Assembly: GCA_964397015.1 (NCBI GenBank)
Contig: CAYNHL010000004.1
Span: forward strand, 4,294-68,293
DNA length: 64,000 nt
From: MADRE2 sp964397015
GTDB taxonomy: Bacteria; Desulfobacterota; Desulfobacteria; Desulfobacterales; Desulfobacteraceae
Direction of reading: 5' to 3'
A model generated the notes under the pieces. The model did not search any database. It worked only from the letters and a program-made list of their open reading frames with translations, and was not told the DNA's origin. Both the position numbers and the translations under genes were made by a program. Shown here in pieces: positions 8,941-18,520 of the stretch. Position 1 is the first letter of the stretch. Each line of letters opens with the position of its first letter.

Positions 8941-10388
8941 CAGGGGCGCAGCTGAGCATAGACAAGCTGATCGATATCGTGAAAGCCGGCGGGTGTGTAA
9001 AAACCGGTGTGGATGTATACAATACCGGCGGTATACTGCTGCTGGACAAGGATGTAATGGTGGACAGGGTCAGTACCCTGGAAGCGGTCAAGGAAAGCGG
9101 TATCCGGTTTGTACCTGTGAATCTCGCCCAGGATGGCGGCCTTTGGGACAAAAACGGCAATGTCATCAAGGTCAATTCGGCCCTGCATGCGCCGGCGCCG
9201 GCGCCGACTGACCGGGCTATATCCGGCGAAACGAAAGATGAGGACATGTTAGGATTTTTTGTGTTTTCATCGCCGGGAACCCAGGTCGAAAAGCGGCTGC
9301 TTGAAATTCAGCAGATAAAAAAAGAGGCGGCCCGCAAATACAAGGAAGCAAAGCTTTGTGTAAAAACAGCCCTGGACCAGATCAGGGAAACAGGTGGTGA
9401 ATTTGATTATGACCAGGTTGAAACCAATGTGTCCAGCCTGGTGGAATTTTTAACGGTTTCCGGTAACCCTTTTTCATACCTGACGCAGGAAATATTTTCC
9501 TATGATGATTACCTGTACAATCATTCCATCAATGTCTGCACCATAGGCACGGCCATTCTCAACCAGTTCAATTATCATTTCAGCCGGAAAATCGATACAT
9601 TCCTGACAGGCAGCACCCCGGATATCGGGAATCCCTTCGATACATCGCCCCGGGGTAAAACGAGCAGTTTTTCATGTTATTATGAAGATGACCTGGTTGA
9701 TATTTCCCTGGGTTTTTTTCTCCATGATATTGGCAAGATCCTGGTTTCGGACAAGGTATTGAACAAACCGGGCAGGCTGAGTGAAGACGAATTTGAAGAA
9801 GTGAAAAAACACTCATTTGAATACGGCTCGCAGATTCTCGATAAAAACAACATGAAAAACTCTTTTATCAAGAATATCATTAAATATCACCACGCACAGC
9901 TGTTTGAGAACGAAACCAGGTGTTACCCCAACGACAGGCAGTACAGGGACATACCGATCTATGTCAGGGTCTGCAAGCTTGCGGACATGTATGATGCCAT
10001 GACATCAAGAAGATGTTACAAGGAAGCTTTCAACCAGATCAACGTGGTGACGGAACTGTTTAGAAGGTATGCCAAAAAAGATGCGGTGCTTCAATACATT
10101 CTCCACTCTTTTGTCAAGAGCATCGGAATTTACCCTCCCGGCAGCATAATTTTCCTGCGAAACGGGCAGATGGCCTATGTGCTTGAAAGCACCGGACCCA
10201 TAATACTGCCTTTTACCGATACCAGAGAACGTACTTTGACCAGACAGCCTGAGCCTATCGATCTGGGTGATAAAACAGTGGCTTCCGAGTACCGGGTGGA
10301 TAACCGGCGCAGTGTCCAGACTCCTAAAGAAGTCCATGACCGGCTGCCGGACTACATGAAAAAAATTATTGTCCCCTCTTCTGATTGA
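8937..10388 (+). CDS. HD-GYP-like phosphohydrolase with degenerate GYP motif
   Basis: A 483-residue protein with an N-terminal ~60-residue DUF3391-like domain (DIVKAGGCVKTGVDVYNTGG) and a C-terminal HD domain. The metal-binding FLHDIGK is intact, as are the upstream YNHSINV histidine and the LADMYDAMTSRR segment seen in HD-GYP enzymes. The signature region, usually HHExxDGxGYP, reads HHAQLFENETRCYP, so the glutamate and the GYP glycine are replaced. A ~45-residue insertion sits between the first His and the HD pair. It may be a c-di-GMP sensor or hydrolyse another nucleotide. It is translationally coupled to rsmA. Confidence 0.8.
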   Translation: MTGAQLSIDKLIDIVKAGGCVKTGVDVYNTGGILLLDKDVMVDRVSTLEAVKESGIRFVPVNLAQDGGLWDKNGNVIKVNSALHAPAPAPTDRAISGETKDEDMLGFFVFSSPGTQVEKRLLEIQQIKKEAARKYKEAKLCVKTALDQIRETGGEFDYDQVETNVSSLVEFLTVSGNPFSYLTQEIFSYDDYLYNHSINVCTIGTAILNQFNYHFSRKIDTFLTGSTPDIGNPFDTSPRGKTSSFSCYYEDDLVDISLGFFLHDIGKILVSDKVLNKPGRLSEDEFEEVKKHSFEYGSQILDKNNMKNSFIKNIIKYHHAQLFENETRCYPNDRQYRDIPIYVRVCKLADMYDAMTSRRCYKEAFNQINVVTELFRRYAKKDAVLQYILHSFVKSIGIYPPGSIIFLRNGQMAYVLESTGPIILPFTDTRERTLTRQPEPIDLGDKTVASEYRVDNRRSVQTPKEVHDRLPDYMKKIIVPSSD

Positions 10389-10457
10389 CAGAATTCTCTC
10401 CATTGATTAATACATGCTTTAAAAATTGTTGATGACCGGTGAAAGGAACATGAAAAA

Positions 10458-11684
10458 ATGATAAGAGCCAATAGCCATTACCAGAAATTAAAAGCGTCTT
10501 ACCTGTTTTCAGATATTGCAGCCCGCGTTGCTGAATTTCAGAAAAAAAATCCGGATATCCGGATTATACGCCTGGGCATAGGTGACGTCACTTTACCGCT
10601 GACTCCTGCCGTTATCCAGGGCTTCCATGAAGGGGTTGATGAAATGGCCGATCCCTTAACATTCAAGGGATATGGGCCGGAGCAGGGATATGAATTTCTG
10701 CGCCGGGCAATTGCGGAACATGATTTTGAGCAAAACGGAGCCCGTGTTTCACCCGATGAAATTTTCATAAGTGACGGGGCCAAATGTGATACCGGCAATT
10801 TCCAGGAACTGTTCGCCCGGGATATAGTCGTGGCCATCCCGGACCCGGTCTACCCCGCCTACCTGGACACCAATGTCATGGCCGGTCGCACCGGGGCGTA
10901 TGAAAATGGCCGGTACACAGGTATTGTCTATCTGGATTGCGCAAGGGAAAACGGATTCATGCCGGACCTGCCCGAATCACCCGTGGACCTGATTTATCTG
11001 TGTTTTCCCAACAATCCCACCGGAGCCGCGGCCACAAAGGCGGATTTAAAGACCTGGGTGGACTATGCAGTTGAAAACCGGGCCTTGATATTGTTCGATG
11101 CCGCCTATGAAGCTTTTATCCGGGATGATGACCTGCCAAAGAGCATTTACGAGATCGAGGGTGCCCGCAAGGTGGCGGTTGAATTCAGGAGTTTTTCCAA
11201 GACCGCGGGATTTACCGGTACCCGGTGCGGTTATACCGTGGTGCCTGAAGAGTGCATGGTATACGGCGATAACGGTCAGGGCACGTCACTGAAAGACCTG
11301 TGGCACAGACGTCAGGGAACCAAATTCAACGGGGTTTCTTACCCGGTCCAGAAAGCCGCATTTGCAGCTTATACCCCCCAGGGACATAAGGAGATCCGTG
11401 AGCGGATTTCCTATTACCTGAACAATGCAAAAATTATCTGCCAGACCATGGATGACCTGGGATTCGAGTATGCGGGCGGCCAAAATTCCCCCTATGTCTG
11501 GATTCATGGAAACGGCAGGGATTCGTGGGATTTTTTCGACCTTCTTTTGTCCCGGGCCGGTGTGGTGTGTACTCCGGGCGGGGGATTCGGACGGTGCGGC
11601 AGTGATTATATAAGGATCAGTGCATTTAACAGCCTGGAAAATGTTGAAATGGCCATGGAAAGGATAAAAGAGGTCCTGAAATGA
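10458..11684 (+). CDS. dapL: LL-diaminopimelate aminotransferase
   Basis: A 408-residue fold-type I PLP aminotransferase that converts tetrahydrodipicolinate directly to LL-diaminopimelate in lysine and peptidoglycan synthesis. Features match DapL: IIRLGIGDVTLPL near the N-terminus, YGPEQGYEFLR, the ISDGAKCD loop, the CFPNNPTGA motif, and the PLP lysine in SFSKTAGFTGTRCGY. The DapL route is common in Desulfobacterota, chlamydiae and plants. The ATG at 10458 is used because the nearby ATG at 10450 runs into a stop at once. The 3' end overlaps moeA by ATGA. Confidence 0.95.
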   Translation: MIRANSHYQKLKASYLFSDIAARVAEFQKKNPDIRIIRLGIGDVTLPLTPAVIQGFHEGVDEMADPLTFKGYGPEQGYEFLRRAIAEHDFEQNGARVSPDEIFISDGAKCDTGNFQELFARDIVVAIPDPVYPAYLDTNVMAGRTGAYENGRYTGIVYLDCARENGFMPDLPESPVDLIYLCFPNNPTGAAATKADLKTWVDYAVENRALILFDAAYEAFIRDDDLPKSIYEIEGARKVAVEFRSFSKTAGFTGTRCGYTVVPEECMVYGDNGQGTSLKDLWHRRQGTKFNGVSYPVQKAAFAAYTPQGHKEIRERISYYLNNAKIICQTMDDLGFEYAGGQNSPYVWIHGNGRDSWDFFDLLLSRAGVVCTPGGGFGRCGSDYIRISAFNSLENVEMAMERIKEVLK

Positions 11685-12907
11685 AATCTTTTTTCAGTGT
11701 CAAAAGCCTTGAAGAGGTGCTTGAGCTCGTGGTTGATTTTCCCTGCACAGGAATGGAAACCGTTGAAGTTTCAAACGCCTCTTCAAGAATCCTGGCCCGG
11801 GACCTGGTCGCCTCAAAAGACCTGCCCGGTTTCAGGCGCGCCACCATGGACGGGTTTGCCGTAAAGGCATCTTCCACTTTTGGGGCATCGGAATCAAGTC
11901 CTGCATGGCTTGAGATTGCCGGGAGCATAGCCATGGGAGATATCCCGGATTTCGAGCTGGCCCCTGGCCAGGCCGCCGGAATATCCACCGGAGGAATGCT
12001 GCCCGGCGGCGCCGACAGCGTGGTAATGGTGGAGCATACCCAGATGGTGGACAGCAGTTCGGTTGAAATCTACAAAAGCGTGGCACCGCTGCAGCATGTG
12101 ATCGATGTTTGTGAGGATGTGGCCGCCGGGGCCAGGGTATTGACTGCCGGATCGCTTATAAGGCCGCAGGAGGCCGGGCTTGCGGCAGGTCTGGGTTTTC
12201 CCCTGCTGGACGTATATAAAAAGCCTCGTGTCGGGATTATTTCTACCGGTGATGAGGTTGTTCCAGTCGACCAGGAGCCGGGTGTCGGAAAAATCAGGGA
12301 TATAAATTCCCATGCTCTGGCCGGATTTGTGAAGCAGGCAGGCGGCCTGCCTGTTATGTACGGGATTGTCAAGGACGACCCTGACCTGCTGCTCGAGGCC
12401 TGCCAAAAGGCGGTAGCCAGCACAGACATGGTATTGATTTCGGGAGGCAGCTCCGTGGGCACCAGGGATTTTACCGTGGATGTTCTGGAGCGGCTGCCGG
12501 ATACGCATATTTTGTTTCACGGTATTTCCCTGAGCCCCGGCAAACCCACGATTCTTGCCAGATCAGGGCAAAAGCCTGTCTGGGGGTTGCCCGGACAGGT
12601 GGTTTCGGCCATGGTGGTATTCAAAATTGTTGTAGAACCTTTTCTCAACCATATAAAAGGTGACAGGCAACCGGATCGCAGGATAAGGATTCCGGCTGTT
12701 CTATCCCGGAATGTGGCCTCGGCCCAGGGCCGGACAGATTATATCAGGGTGCGCCTGGAAAAAGACAATGGCAGACTTATGGCGGTGCCTGTCCTTGGAA
12801 AATCGGGCCTGATAAGGACCATGATCCTGGCTGACGGCCTTGTCGAGATAGGTGAAAATTCCGAGGGTATCGAAAAAATGGCACCTGTGGAGGTTATTTT
12901 ATTATGA
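11681..12907 (+). CDS. moeA: Molybdopterin molybdenumtransferase MoeA (copy 1)
   Basis: A 408-residue MoeA-type protein that inserts molybdate or tungstate into adenylylated molybdopterin. Typical elements are present: RATMDGFAVKA near residue 50, ISTGGMLPGGADSVVMVE, ISTGDEVV, DINSHAL and the catalytic loop ISGGSSVGTRDFT, then HGISLSPGKPT and GLPGQVVSAM. It is joined to dapL upstream and to a second moeA-like gene downstream by ATGA overlaps. The organism needs cofactor for enzymes such as the padB-type oxidoreductase at 45.5 kb. Confidence 0.94.
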   Translation: MKSFFSVKSLEEVLELVVDFPCTGMETVEVSNASSRILARDLVASKDLPGFRRATMDGFAVKASSTFGASESSPAWLEIAGSIAMGDIPDFELAPGQAAGISTGGMLPGGADSVVMVEHTQMVDSSSVEIYKSVAPLQHVIDVCEDVAAGARVLTAGSLIRPQEAGLAAGLGFPLLDVYKKPRVGIISTGDEVVPVDQEPGVGKIRDINSHALAGFVKQAGGLPVMYGIVKDDPDLLLEACQKAVASTDMVLISGGSSVGTRDFTVDVLERLPDTHILFHGISLSPGKPTILARSGQKPVWGLPGQVVSAMVVFKIVVEPFLNHIKGDRQPDRRIRIPAVLSRNVASAQGRTDYIRVRLEKDNGRLMAVPVLGKSGLIRTMILADGLVEIGENSEGIEKMAPVEVILL

Positions 12908-14853
12908 GCAAAGAGATGAAAATTAATACAAAGCGAAATGTGTACCTGGACATGAAAAGCCTTGAAGAGGCTCAACAGATAATGTTTGAAGCTTTTGATC
13001 AACATGTCATGGATACCGAAATCATCGATGTGACCTCTGCCGGCGGGCGGGTCATGGCCGAACCGGCCATTGCCGCCATATCATCTCCTAATTTCCATGC
13101 CGCGGCCATGGACGGTATTGCCGTCAGGGCCAGTGATACCTTCGGTGCCTGCGAAGACAGTCCGGTCACTCTGACTGTCGGTGAAACAGCTTTTTATGTA
13201 AACACCGGACATGTAATGCCGGATTCATGCAATGCCGTGATAATGATAGAGCATTTGAACATTATCGACGATCAGAAAATCGAAATTGAAGCCCCGGTTT
13301 TTCCCTGGCAGCATGTGAGAAAAATGGGAGAAGATATCGTAGCGACCGAACTGCTTTTTCCAAGGAACCATGAAATCAACGCGTATGCCATGGGAGCGCT
13401 TTTGTCCGGCGGGATTTTTAAGGTGGAGGTTTACCGCAGACCCAGGGTGTTGATCATTCCCACGGGATCGGAGCTCAGGCAATGGCGGGATATAGCAGAG
13501 AATGATCTGAAACCCGGGGAAGTGGTTGAATCCAATTCAACCGTACTGGGAGGATTGTGCCGGGACTGCGGCGCTGTTTTTGAGTGCCATGCAATGCTTA
13601 CCGACACCCTGGAGGGAATATCCGCTGCAGTTGAAAAAGCGGCCGGCGAATCCTGGGACATGATATGTATTGTCGGTGGATCTTCCGCCGGATCAATGGA
13701 TTTTGCCAGGCCTGTAGTTGAATCCCTTGGTACAGTTCTCGTTCACGGTGTGACCATGATGCCGGGCAAACCGGTACTGCTCGGGAAGGTCAAACAGGTT
13801 CCGGTGCTTGGTATTCCAGGATATCCGGTATCGGCCATTGTGGCATTTGAACAGTTTGCAGCCCCCCTGCTGGCCAGAATGCAGCGCAGGGCACTGGAGG
13901 ATGAACAGACCATAAAGGTTTGTCCTGCAAGGAAAATGGCTTCCAAGCTGGGTCAGGAAGAATTCATACGCGTTAAAATAGGATGTGTGGACGATAACTT
14001 CATCGCTTCTCAGCTGCCCAGGGGGTCTGGCAGTATTACCACCCTGACAGAGGCGGACGGCATAATCAGGATTCCACGGCACAGTGAGGGTATAGCGGAA
14101 AATGAACCTGTGACCGCAAGGCTGCTCAGGCCGTTGAGTGCCATTAAAAATACGGTGGTGATTACAGGCTCCCATGACAATACCCTGGATGTTCTGGCGG
14201 ACCAGGTCCGGCGCCGCAGTGGTCAGGTCAGTATATCATCGAGCCATGTAGGCAGCCTCGGGGGGTTGATGGCCATCAGGCGAAAAGCCTGTCACATGGC
14301 CGGAGCCCATTTGCTGGACCCGGACGACGGAAGTTACAATATTTCCTATATCCAAAAATACCTGCCGGACGAATCCGTTGTAGTGGTCAACCTGGTAATG
14401 CGGGAGCAGGGGTTGATCCTGCCGGCCGGGAATCCCATGGGAATCGGGTCTATAGAAGACCTTACGGAAAAAAAGGCCAGGTTCATCAACCGCCAGCCCG
14501 GATCCGGGACACGGATATTGATGGATTACAAGCTCAAGCAGGCCGGTATTCCGGCCCATATGATTGAAGGGTACGAAAACGAAGAATACACGCACATGTC
14601 CGTGGCAGTGGCCGTTATGTCGGGCCGGGCGGATGCCGGGATGGGTATTCTGGCAGCGGCTCGCGCACTATCCCTGGATTTTCTTCCCGTCATCACAGAA
14701 GAATACGACCTGGTAATTCCTCGACGGTTTTATGAAACCCCCGCGGTACAGGCTCTGCTGGAAACTATCGACACAGCAGGGTTTAAGGATCGTGTTACCG
14801 CAATGGGCGGATATGACACCCGTCAGACCGGGCAGGTCATGTACCGGAAGTAA
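12904..14853 (+). CDS. MoeA fused to a periplasmic-binding-protein-like domain (copy 2)
   Basis: 649 residues. The first ~410 repeat the MoeA fold (AAAMDGIAVRA, VGGSSAGSMDFA, HGVTMMPGKPVLLG, GIPGYPVSAI). Residues ~415-649 form a substrate-binding-protein-like domain (VITGSHDNTLDVL, FINRQPGSGTRILMD, SGRADAGMGI), the COG1910-type extension related to ModA-like binding proteins, here cytoplasmic. The fusion is known in other bacteria. It may sense oxyanion or sort molybdenum from tungsten, which is inference. Some catalytic loops differ from copy 1, so the two copies may not be redundant. The stop is followed at once by a hairpin. Confidence 0.93.
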   Translation: MSKEMKINTKRNVYLDMKSLEEAQQIMFEAFDQHVMDTEIIDVTSAGGRVMAEPAIAAISSPNFHAAAMDGIAVRASDTFGACEDSPVTLTVGETAFYVNTGHVMPDSCNAVIMIEHLNIIDDQKIEIEAPVFPWQHVRKMGEDIVATELLFPRNHEINAYAMGALLSGGIFKVEVYRRPRVLIIPTGSELRQWRDIAENDLKPGEVVESNSTVLGGLCRDCGAVFECHAMLTDTLEGISAAVEKAAGESWDMICIVGGSSAGSMDFARPVVESLGTVLVHGVTMMPGKPVLLGKVKQVPVLGIPGYPVSAIVAFEQFAAPLLARMQRRALEDEQTIKVCPARKMASKLGQEEFIRVKIGCVDDNFIASQLPRGSGSITTLTEADGIIRIPRHSEGIAENEPVTARLLRPLSAIKNTVVITGSHDNTLDVLADQVRRRSGQVSISSSHVGSLGGLMAIRRKACHMAGAHLLDPDDGSYNISYIQKYLPDESVVVVNLVMREQGLILPAGNPMGIGSIEDLTEKKARFINRQPGSGTRILMDYKLKQAGIPAHMIEGYENEEYTHMSVAVAVMSGRADAGMGILAAARALSLDFLPVITEEYDLVIPRRFYETPAVQALLETIDTAGFKDRVTAMGGYDTRQTGQVMYRK

Positions 14854-14861
14854 TAAAAAAA

Positions 14862-14896
14862 CCGGCTGCAGCCCTTTTCATCATGGCTGCAGCCGG
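14862..14896 (-). terminator. Rho-independent terminator for the VWA-OmpA gene
   Basis: A perfect 12-bp inverted repeat (CCGGCTGCAGCC at 14862-14873 and GGCTGCAGCCGG at 14885-14896, 11-base loop) sits between two convergent genes. On the minus strand the stem is followed by a run of seven T, the classic arrangement for ending transcription of the gene at 14935-16131. On the plus strand no clean T run follows, so termination of the moeA operon there would be weaker. Confidence 0.85.
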
Positions 14897-14934
14897 TATC
14901 ATGCTTTATAAAGTTTTATAAAGGGCCGGTTGAA

Positions 14935-16131
14935 TCAGTCGGGATGGATTTCAACCCGCCGGTTCAGTGCACGTCCAGCCTCTGTACCGTTCAGGGCTAT
15001 AGGCTTCTTGAAGGCAAACGCCACTGTGCTTATTTTATGGGCGGAGATCCCGTTATTCACCAGGTATGCCTTTACAGCTTCAGCCCTTCTCATGGAAAGT
15101 CCCATATTGTATTTCAGGGTTCCGATGTTGTCGGTGTGGCCCTGCAGGGTGATTTTCATTTCCGGGTTTTGGTTCAGTATGACAATCACTTCATCCAGTA
15201 ATGGATATGCCTCGGGCTTGATGACAGACTTGTCGTAATCAAAAAGGACATGCTCCAGGACCCAGCATCCAACATGGTTGACCCGTGCACCTTCCGGGGT
15301 TCCAGGGCACTGGTCTTCATCGTCGATCACGCCGTCATTGTCTGAATCAAGGGGGGCGCCGGCTGCAGGTTCTGGTGCCGGTGCAGGTGCCGGTGCAGGC
15401 GCCGGTTTTTCCGCTTTTTTCTCAGAAAGGAAAACGTTTTCGATAAAATTGCGCATTCCCGATGGATCCGTCAACTGGTCGGCAGTGGTAAAAAAGCCGC
15501 AGTTACCGATTGATGCCAGTTCTTTTAAAAGAGCCTCACCTTCAGGGGCATCCCCGACCTGGACTGTATAGATGCAGATGGAGGTGCCATACCTGTCCTT
15601 GAGCATCTGTGCCTTTTCTGCAGAAGAATTACCTGTTTCAAGACCGTCACTGATGATGATCAGTGCATTACGGGCACCTGAAAGCGGTGCGTAATCGTCT
15701 ATGGATGCGTTTATGGCCTTGTGCAGAGGGGTGCTTCCTCCCGGTTTCTTGACCTGTTCAAGGCCTCCTGCAAATCCGGATGTTGTATAGGGCGCCATGC
15801 CGTAAAACAGTGCAGTGGGTTTTGACGATACGGAGTTGTCGTGTCCCAGTGTTCTGAGACCGGCGGTCTGTCCCAGTTCCGGCAGCGTGATATTGATATC
15901 CGAAGCCACCCGCCTGGCAATGTCGAATTTCTGGTATCCGTTGCAGTTATCATACATAGAGCTGGATGAGTCCAGTATAACCAGAAAGTTATCAACTTTT
16001 GATACATAATTACCGCCATCAAGCGGCTGGTGTGAGGATTGCGGCAGATCCACCCCCTTCTGGGCACAGCTGGCCAGAAGCAGGCAGGCGCACAGGACAA
16101 TACATCCTTTGACGACCATTTTAAAAGACAT
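14935..16131 (-). CDS. VWA-domain/OmpA-domain outer-membrane lipoprotein
   Basis: 398 residues beginning with a lipoprotein signal (hydrophobic stretch ending LLASC, acylated Cys near 22). Residues ~45-215 are a von Willebrand A domain with a MIDAS motif (DSSSSMYD, later ISDGLETG). A Pro-Ala linker and a thrombospondin-type-3-like calcium repeat (DSDNDGVIDDEDQC) lead to a complete OmpA peptidoglycan-binding domain (LQGHTDNIG, RRAEAVKAYL, LNRRVEI). It is probably anchored in the outer membrane while gripping peptidoglycan. The ATG has an AGGAGGG site 8 bases upstream. The ligand of the VWA domain is unknown. Confidence 0.9.
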   Translation of the reverse strand: MSFKMVVKGCIVLCACLLLASCAQKGVDLPQSSHQPLDGGNYVSKVDNFLVILDSSSSMYDNCNGYQKFDIARRVASDINITLPELGQTAGLRTLGHDNSVSSKPTALFYGMAPYTTSGFAGGLEQVKKPGGSTPLHKAINASIDDYAPLSGARNALIIISDGLETGNSSAEKAQMLKDRYGTSICIYTVQVGDAPEGEALLKELASIGNCGFFTTADQLTDPSGMRNFIENVFLSEKKAEKPAPAPAPAPAPEPAAGAPLDSDNDGVIDDEDQCPGTPEGARVNHVGCWVLEHVLFDYDKSVIKPEAYPLLDEVIVILNQNPEMKITLQGHTDNIGTLKYNMGLSMRRAEAVKAYLVNNGISAHKISTVAFAFKKPIALNGTEAGRALNRRVEIHPD

Positions 16132-16175
16132 CTTTTTTCCCTCCTTATTTAAGGTGCTTTTTTAAGTTCCAGGTT

Positions 16176-16206
16176 TAAACTCAATCAATTCCAAAAATTG
16201 AGTTTA
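16176..16206. promoter_or_regulatory. 10-bp perfect inverted repeat upstream of the VWA-OmpA gene
   Basis: TAAACTCAAT (16176-16185) is repeated in inverted form as ATTGAGTTTA (16197-16206) with an 11-base spacer, in the 144-bp gap between the histidine kinase stop and the lipoprotein start, both on the minus strand. There is no adjoining T run, so an operator is more likely than a terminator. The cognate regulator is unknown. Confidence 0.45.
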
Positions 16207-16275
16207 TAACGCTCTTGTCATACCACTGATACCGAATAATTTTATAATAAGACTCATTTAAAAAAAGTCCAGGTA

Positions 16276-18420
16276 TTATTTTATCAACTCCTTCTGGATT
16301 GCCATGGCCAGGTTTTTGATGGTATAAGGCTTTTTGATGTACCGGCCCGCGCCAAGCGCCATGGCCTGGTTCACCCTCCGGGTTATGGAAAATCCGCTGG
16401 CGATGATGGCTTTCTGGCCGGGATTGATCTTTAAAAGCCTTTTGTAGGTTTCAAGACCGTCAATACCCGGTTCCATTATCATGTCGAGGATGACCAGGTC
16501 GACCTGAGTGGATTTGATAAACTCAACCGCTGTTTCGCCGCTGGAAACAGAATACGGGGTATAACCTAAGATATGCAGGCAGCTGGTGGCGATTTTCCGT
16601 TGCTGCTCAATATCATCGACAATCAGAATGGTTTGTTTTTCCCCCATGTAATCAGAGATTGAAAACTCTGATTCGTCTGATTCAGCCTGGTCTGTTTCCT
16701 TGCGGGTGGCGGGAAAATACAGTTCAAATGAAGTTGCTTCATTTTTTCTGCTGGTGACCTCGATATATCCCTGGTGATCTTTCACCGTGTTCCATACCAC
16801 GGAAAGTCCGAGGCCGGTGCCGCTTTTTCTGCCCATTTTCTTTTTGGTGTAAAAAGGCTCGAATATACGGTTCAGGTCAGAAAGAGCAATGCCTTTTCCA
16901 GTATCCATAACAGTTAGAACAACATAATCGCCCTCCATGATGTCCTCGTATCCGCTGATGGGCTCGTCAACATATTTGTTGGACGTGGAGACTGTCACTG
17001 TACCGGTTTCGCCAATGGACTCGGCCGCATTGATCACCAGGTTCATGATCACTTTGAGGATATGAGCCGGAGACCCTGTAATATTAAGCAGGTCAGGGTC
17101 TGGAAGCGTGTGAAATTTGACATGGGGAAACTGCTGTTCCAGCTGTTTATGGGCAGGACTGCCGAAATAGTCGAGCAGCACGGGGTTTATGTTGAAAACC
17201 TGGTCGACCATCACTCCCCGCCTGGTCAGATTCAGCAGGTCCTGGACAAGATCGGCGGCTTTCAGGCCTGCGTCATGTATGGCCGAAACCATGTCCCTGA
17301 TACAGCTGTCATTGGAAAGCTGCATGAGGATGAGTTCCGGATAGCTGACAATTCCGGACAGGATATTGTTCAGGTCATGGGCCACCCCGCCTGCCATGGT
17401 TCCTACCACTTCCATTTTCTCAGCCCGCCTGAGCTTGTTTTCCAGTGTCTTGATCATGGAAAGGTCCCTGGTAAAAATCAGCGTGGCGGGCCGTCCGTCC
17501 CAGAACACCTGGATGGCATGAATCTGGACCGAGATGGCCTGGTTTTGTTTTGTGAGCATTCTGGCCATGTAGTCAGTATTTATCAGCTCTCCCTTGAGGC
17601 GTTTTTTGTATTTTCGGATGATGCCCTTCCGGTCATCGGGGTGTACCAGGCTCAGAAAGGTTGTTTTCTTGAGCTCCCGGCGGGAATGTCCGGTCAGGTC
17701 AAGTGCCTTTGGATTGGCATAGATGATGCTGTTGTCCTGGATAATGTAAATTGCATCGCCGGCGTTTTCAACGACCAGCCGGTATTTTTCCTCGCTCTCC
17801 ATCAATGCTGCAAAATGCTCCTGGCCGTTGGCGATCCCCTGGAGGTTGTACCATTGTATCCGCCTGTTCTCCTGAAGTATGAGCTTTTCCTGGTATCCGA
17901 TTGCGCCTGCCAGGGCGGATATGCAGGAGATATCATCCAGGGAGAAATTTCTCGGGTGATGGTCGAGTACGCCTAAAAAGCCTGTGATCCGGTCGTTGAC
18001 GTGAACCGGGTAACCAAGATATGCATTCATGGCATGAAGCTGGATGTCCGGGACCTGCTTGAGGTGAACGGTTTTTTCAATGTCCGGTATATCGATAGGT
18101 CCGTCGTGGTCCAGGCCGAATACCTCCTGGTAAACCGGGCTGTGGATAAAGAACTCCGGGTGAAATGTATCGGGTTTGTTGTAGCTGGCGCTGATGGATA
18201 AAAAAGGGCTGCTTTCAGTGATCCGGTGGTACAGGGCGCATGCACCTTCCACCAGGAGGCATGCCTGTTCGACCACCATGCTGATATTGGACCAGGAATC
18301 GGTTCCAAAACGGTAAAAAAGTCCGGTGATCCGTGATTGTTTTTCCAGGGCAAAAGGCTGACTGTGATCCTGCCGGATATTGACCATACCGTTTTTCTCC
18401 GGTGTATACGTATATTCCAT
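16276..18420 (-). CDS. Hybrid sensor histidine kinase (GAF-PAS-HisKA-HATPase-REC)
   Basis: 714 residues, cytoplasmic with no membrane segments. Order: GAF-like domain (~30-190), PAS domain (~205-320, containing YRLVVENAGDAIYI), HisKA with the phospho-His in GGVAHDLNNILSG, HATPase_c with N and G boxes (NLVINAAES, MDTGKGI, GTGLGLSVVW), and a C-terminal receiver domain with ILIVDD, the phospho-Asp in LVILDMIM and the KKP lysine. The frame stays open further upstream, but that part covers the divergent gene and looks non-coding. Starts at 18420 or 18387 are possible; the latter has the better ribosome site (GGAG 9 bases upstream). The signal is unknown. Confidence 0.9.
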   Translation of the reverse strand: MEYTYTPEKNGMVNIRQDHSQPFALEKQSRITGLFYRFGTDSWSNISMVVEQACLLVEGACALYHRITESSPFLSISASYNKPDTFHPEFFIHSPVYQEVFGLDHDGPIDIPDIEKTVHLKQVPDIQLHAMNAYLGYPVHVNDRITGFLGVLDHHPRNFSLDDISCISALAGAIGYQEKLILQENRRIQWYNLQGIANGQEHFAALMESEEKYRLVVENAGDAIYIIQDNSIIYANPKALDLTGHSRRELKKTTFLSLVHPDDRKGIIRKYKKRLKGELINTDYMARMLTKQNQAISVQIHAIQVFWDGRPATLIFTRDLSMIKTLENKLRRAEKMEVVGTMAGGVAHDLNNILSGIVSYPELILMQLSNDSCIRDMVSAIHDAGLKAADLVQDLLNLTRRGVMVDQVFNINPVLLDYFGSPAHKQLEQQFPHVKFHTLPDPDLLNITGSPAHILKVIMNLVINAAESIGETGTVTVSTSNKYVDEPISGYEDIMEGDYVVLTVMDTGKGIALSDLNRIFEPFYTKKKMGRKSGTGLGLSVVWNTVKDHQGYIEVTSRKNEATSFELYFPATRKETDQAESDESEFSISDYMGEKQTILIVDDIEQQRKIATSCLHILGYTPYSVSSGETAVEFIKSTQVDLVILDMIMEPGIDGLETYKRLLKINPGQKAIIASGFSITRRVNQAMALGAGRYIKKPYTIKNLAMAIQKELIK

Positions 18421-18520
18421 TACATAATTATAAACTGGCAGGACATCAAGCCTTTTTTTAAAATCTTGCAAAACAGGGGCAATAATTATATGAATGAAGG
18501 GATAAAAAAAAGGAGGATTT

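Noticed and set aside
14862..14896. Riboswitch for molybdenum cofactor after the moeA genes
   Set aside because: The structure is a simple perfect hairpin at the 3' end with a T run on the minus strand, so it is a terminator and not a cofactor-sensing RNA.
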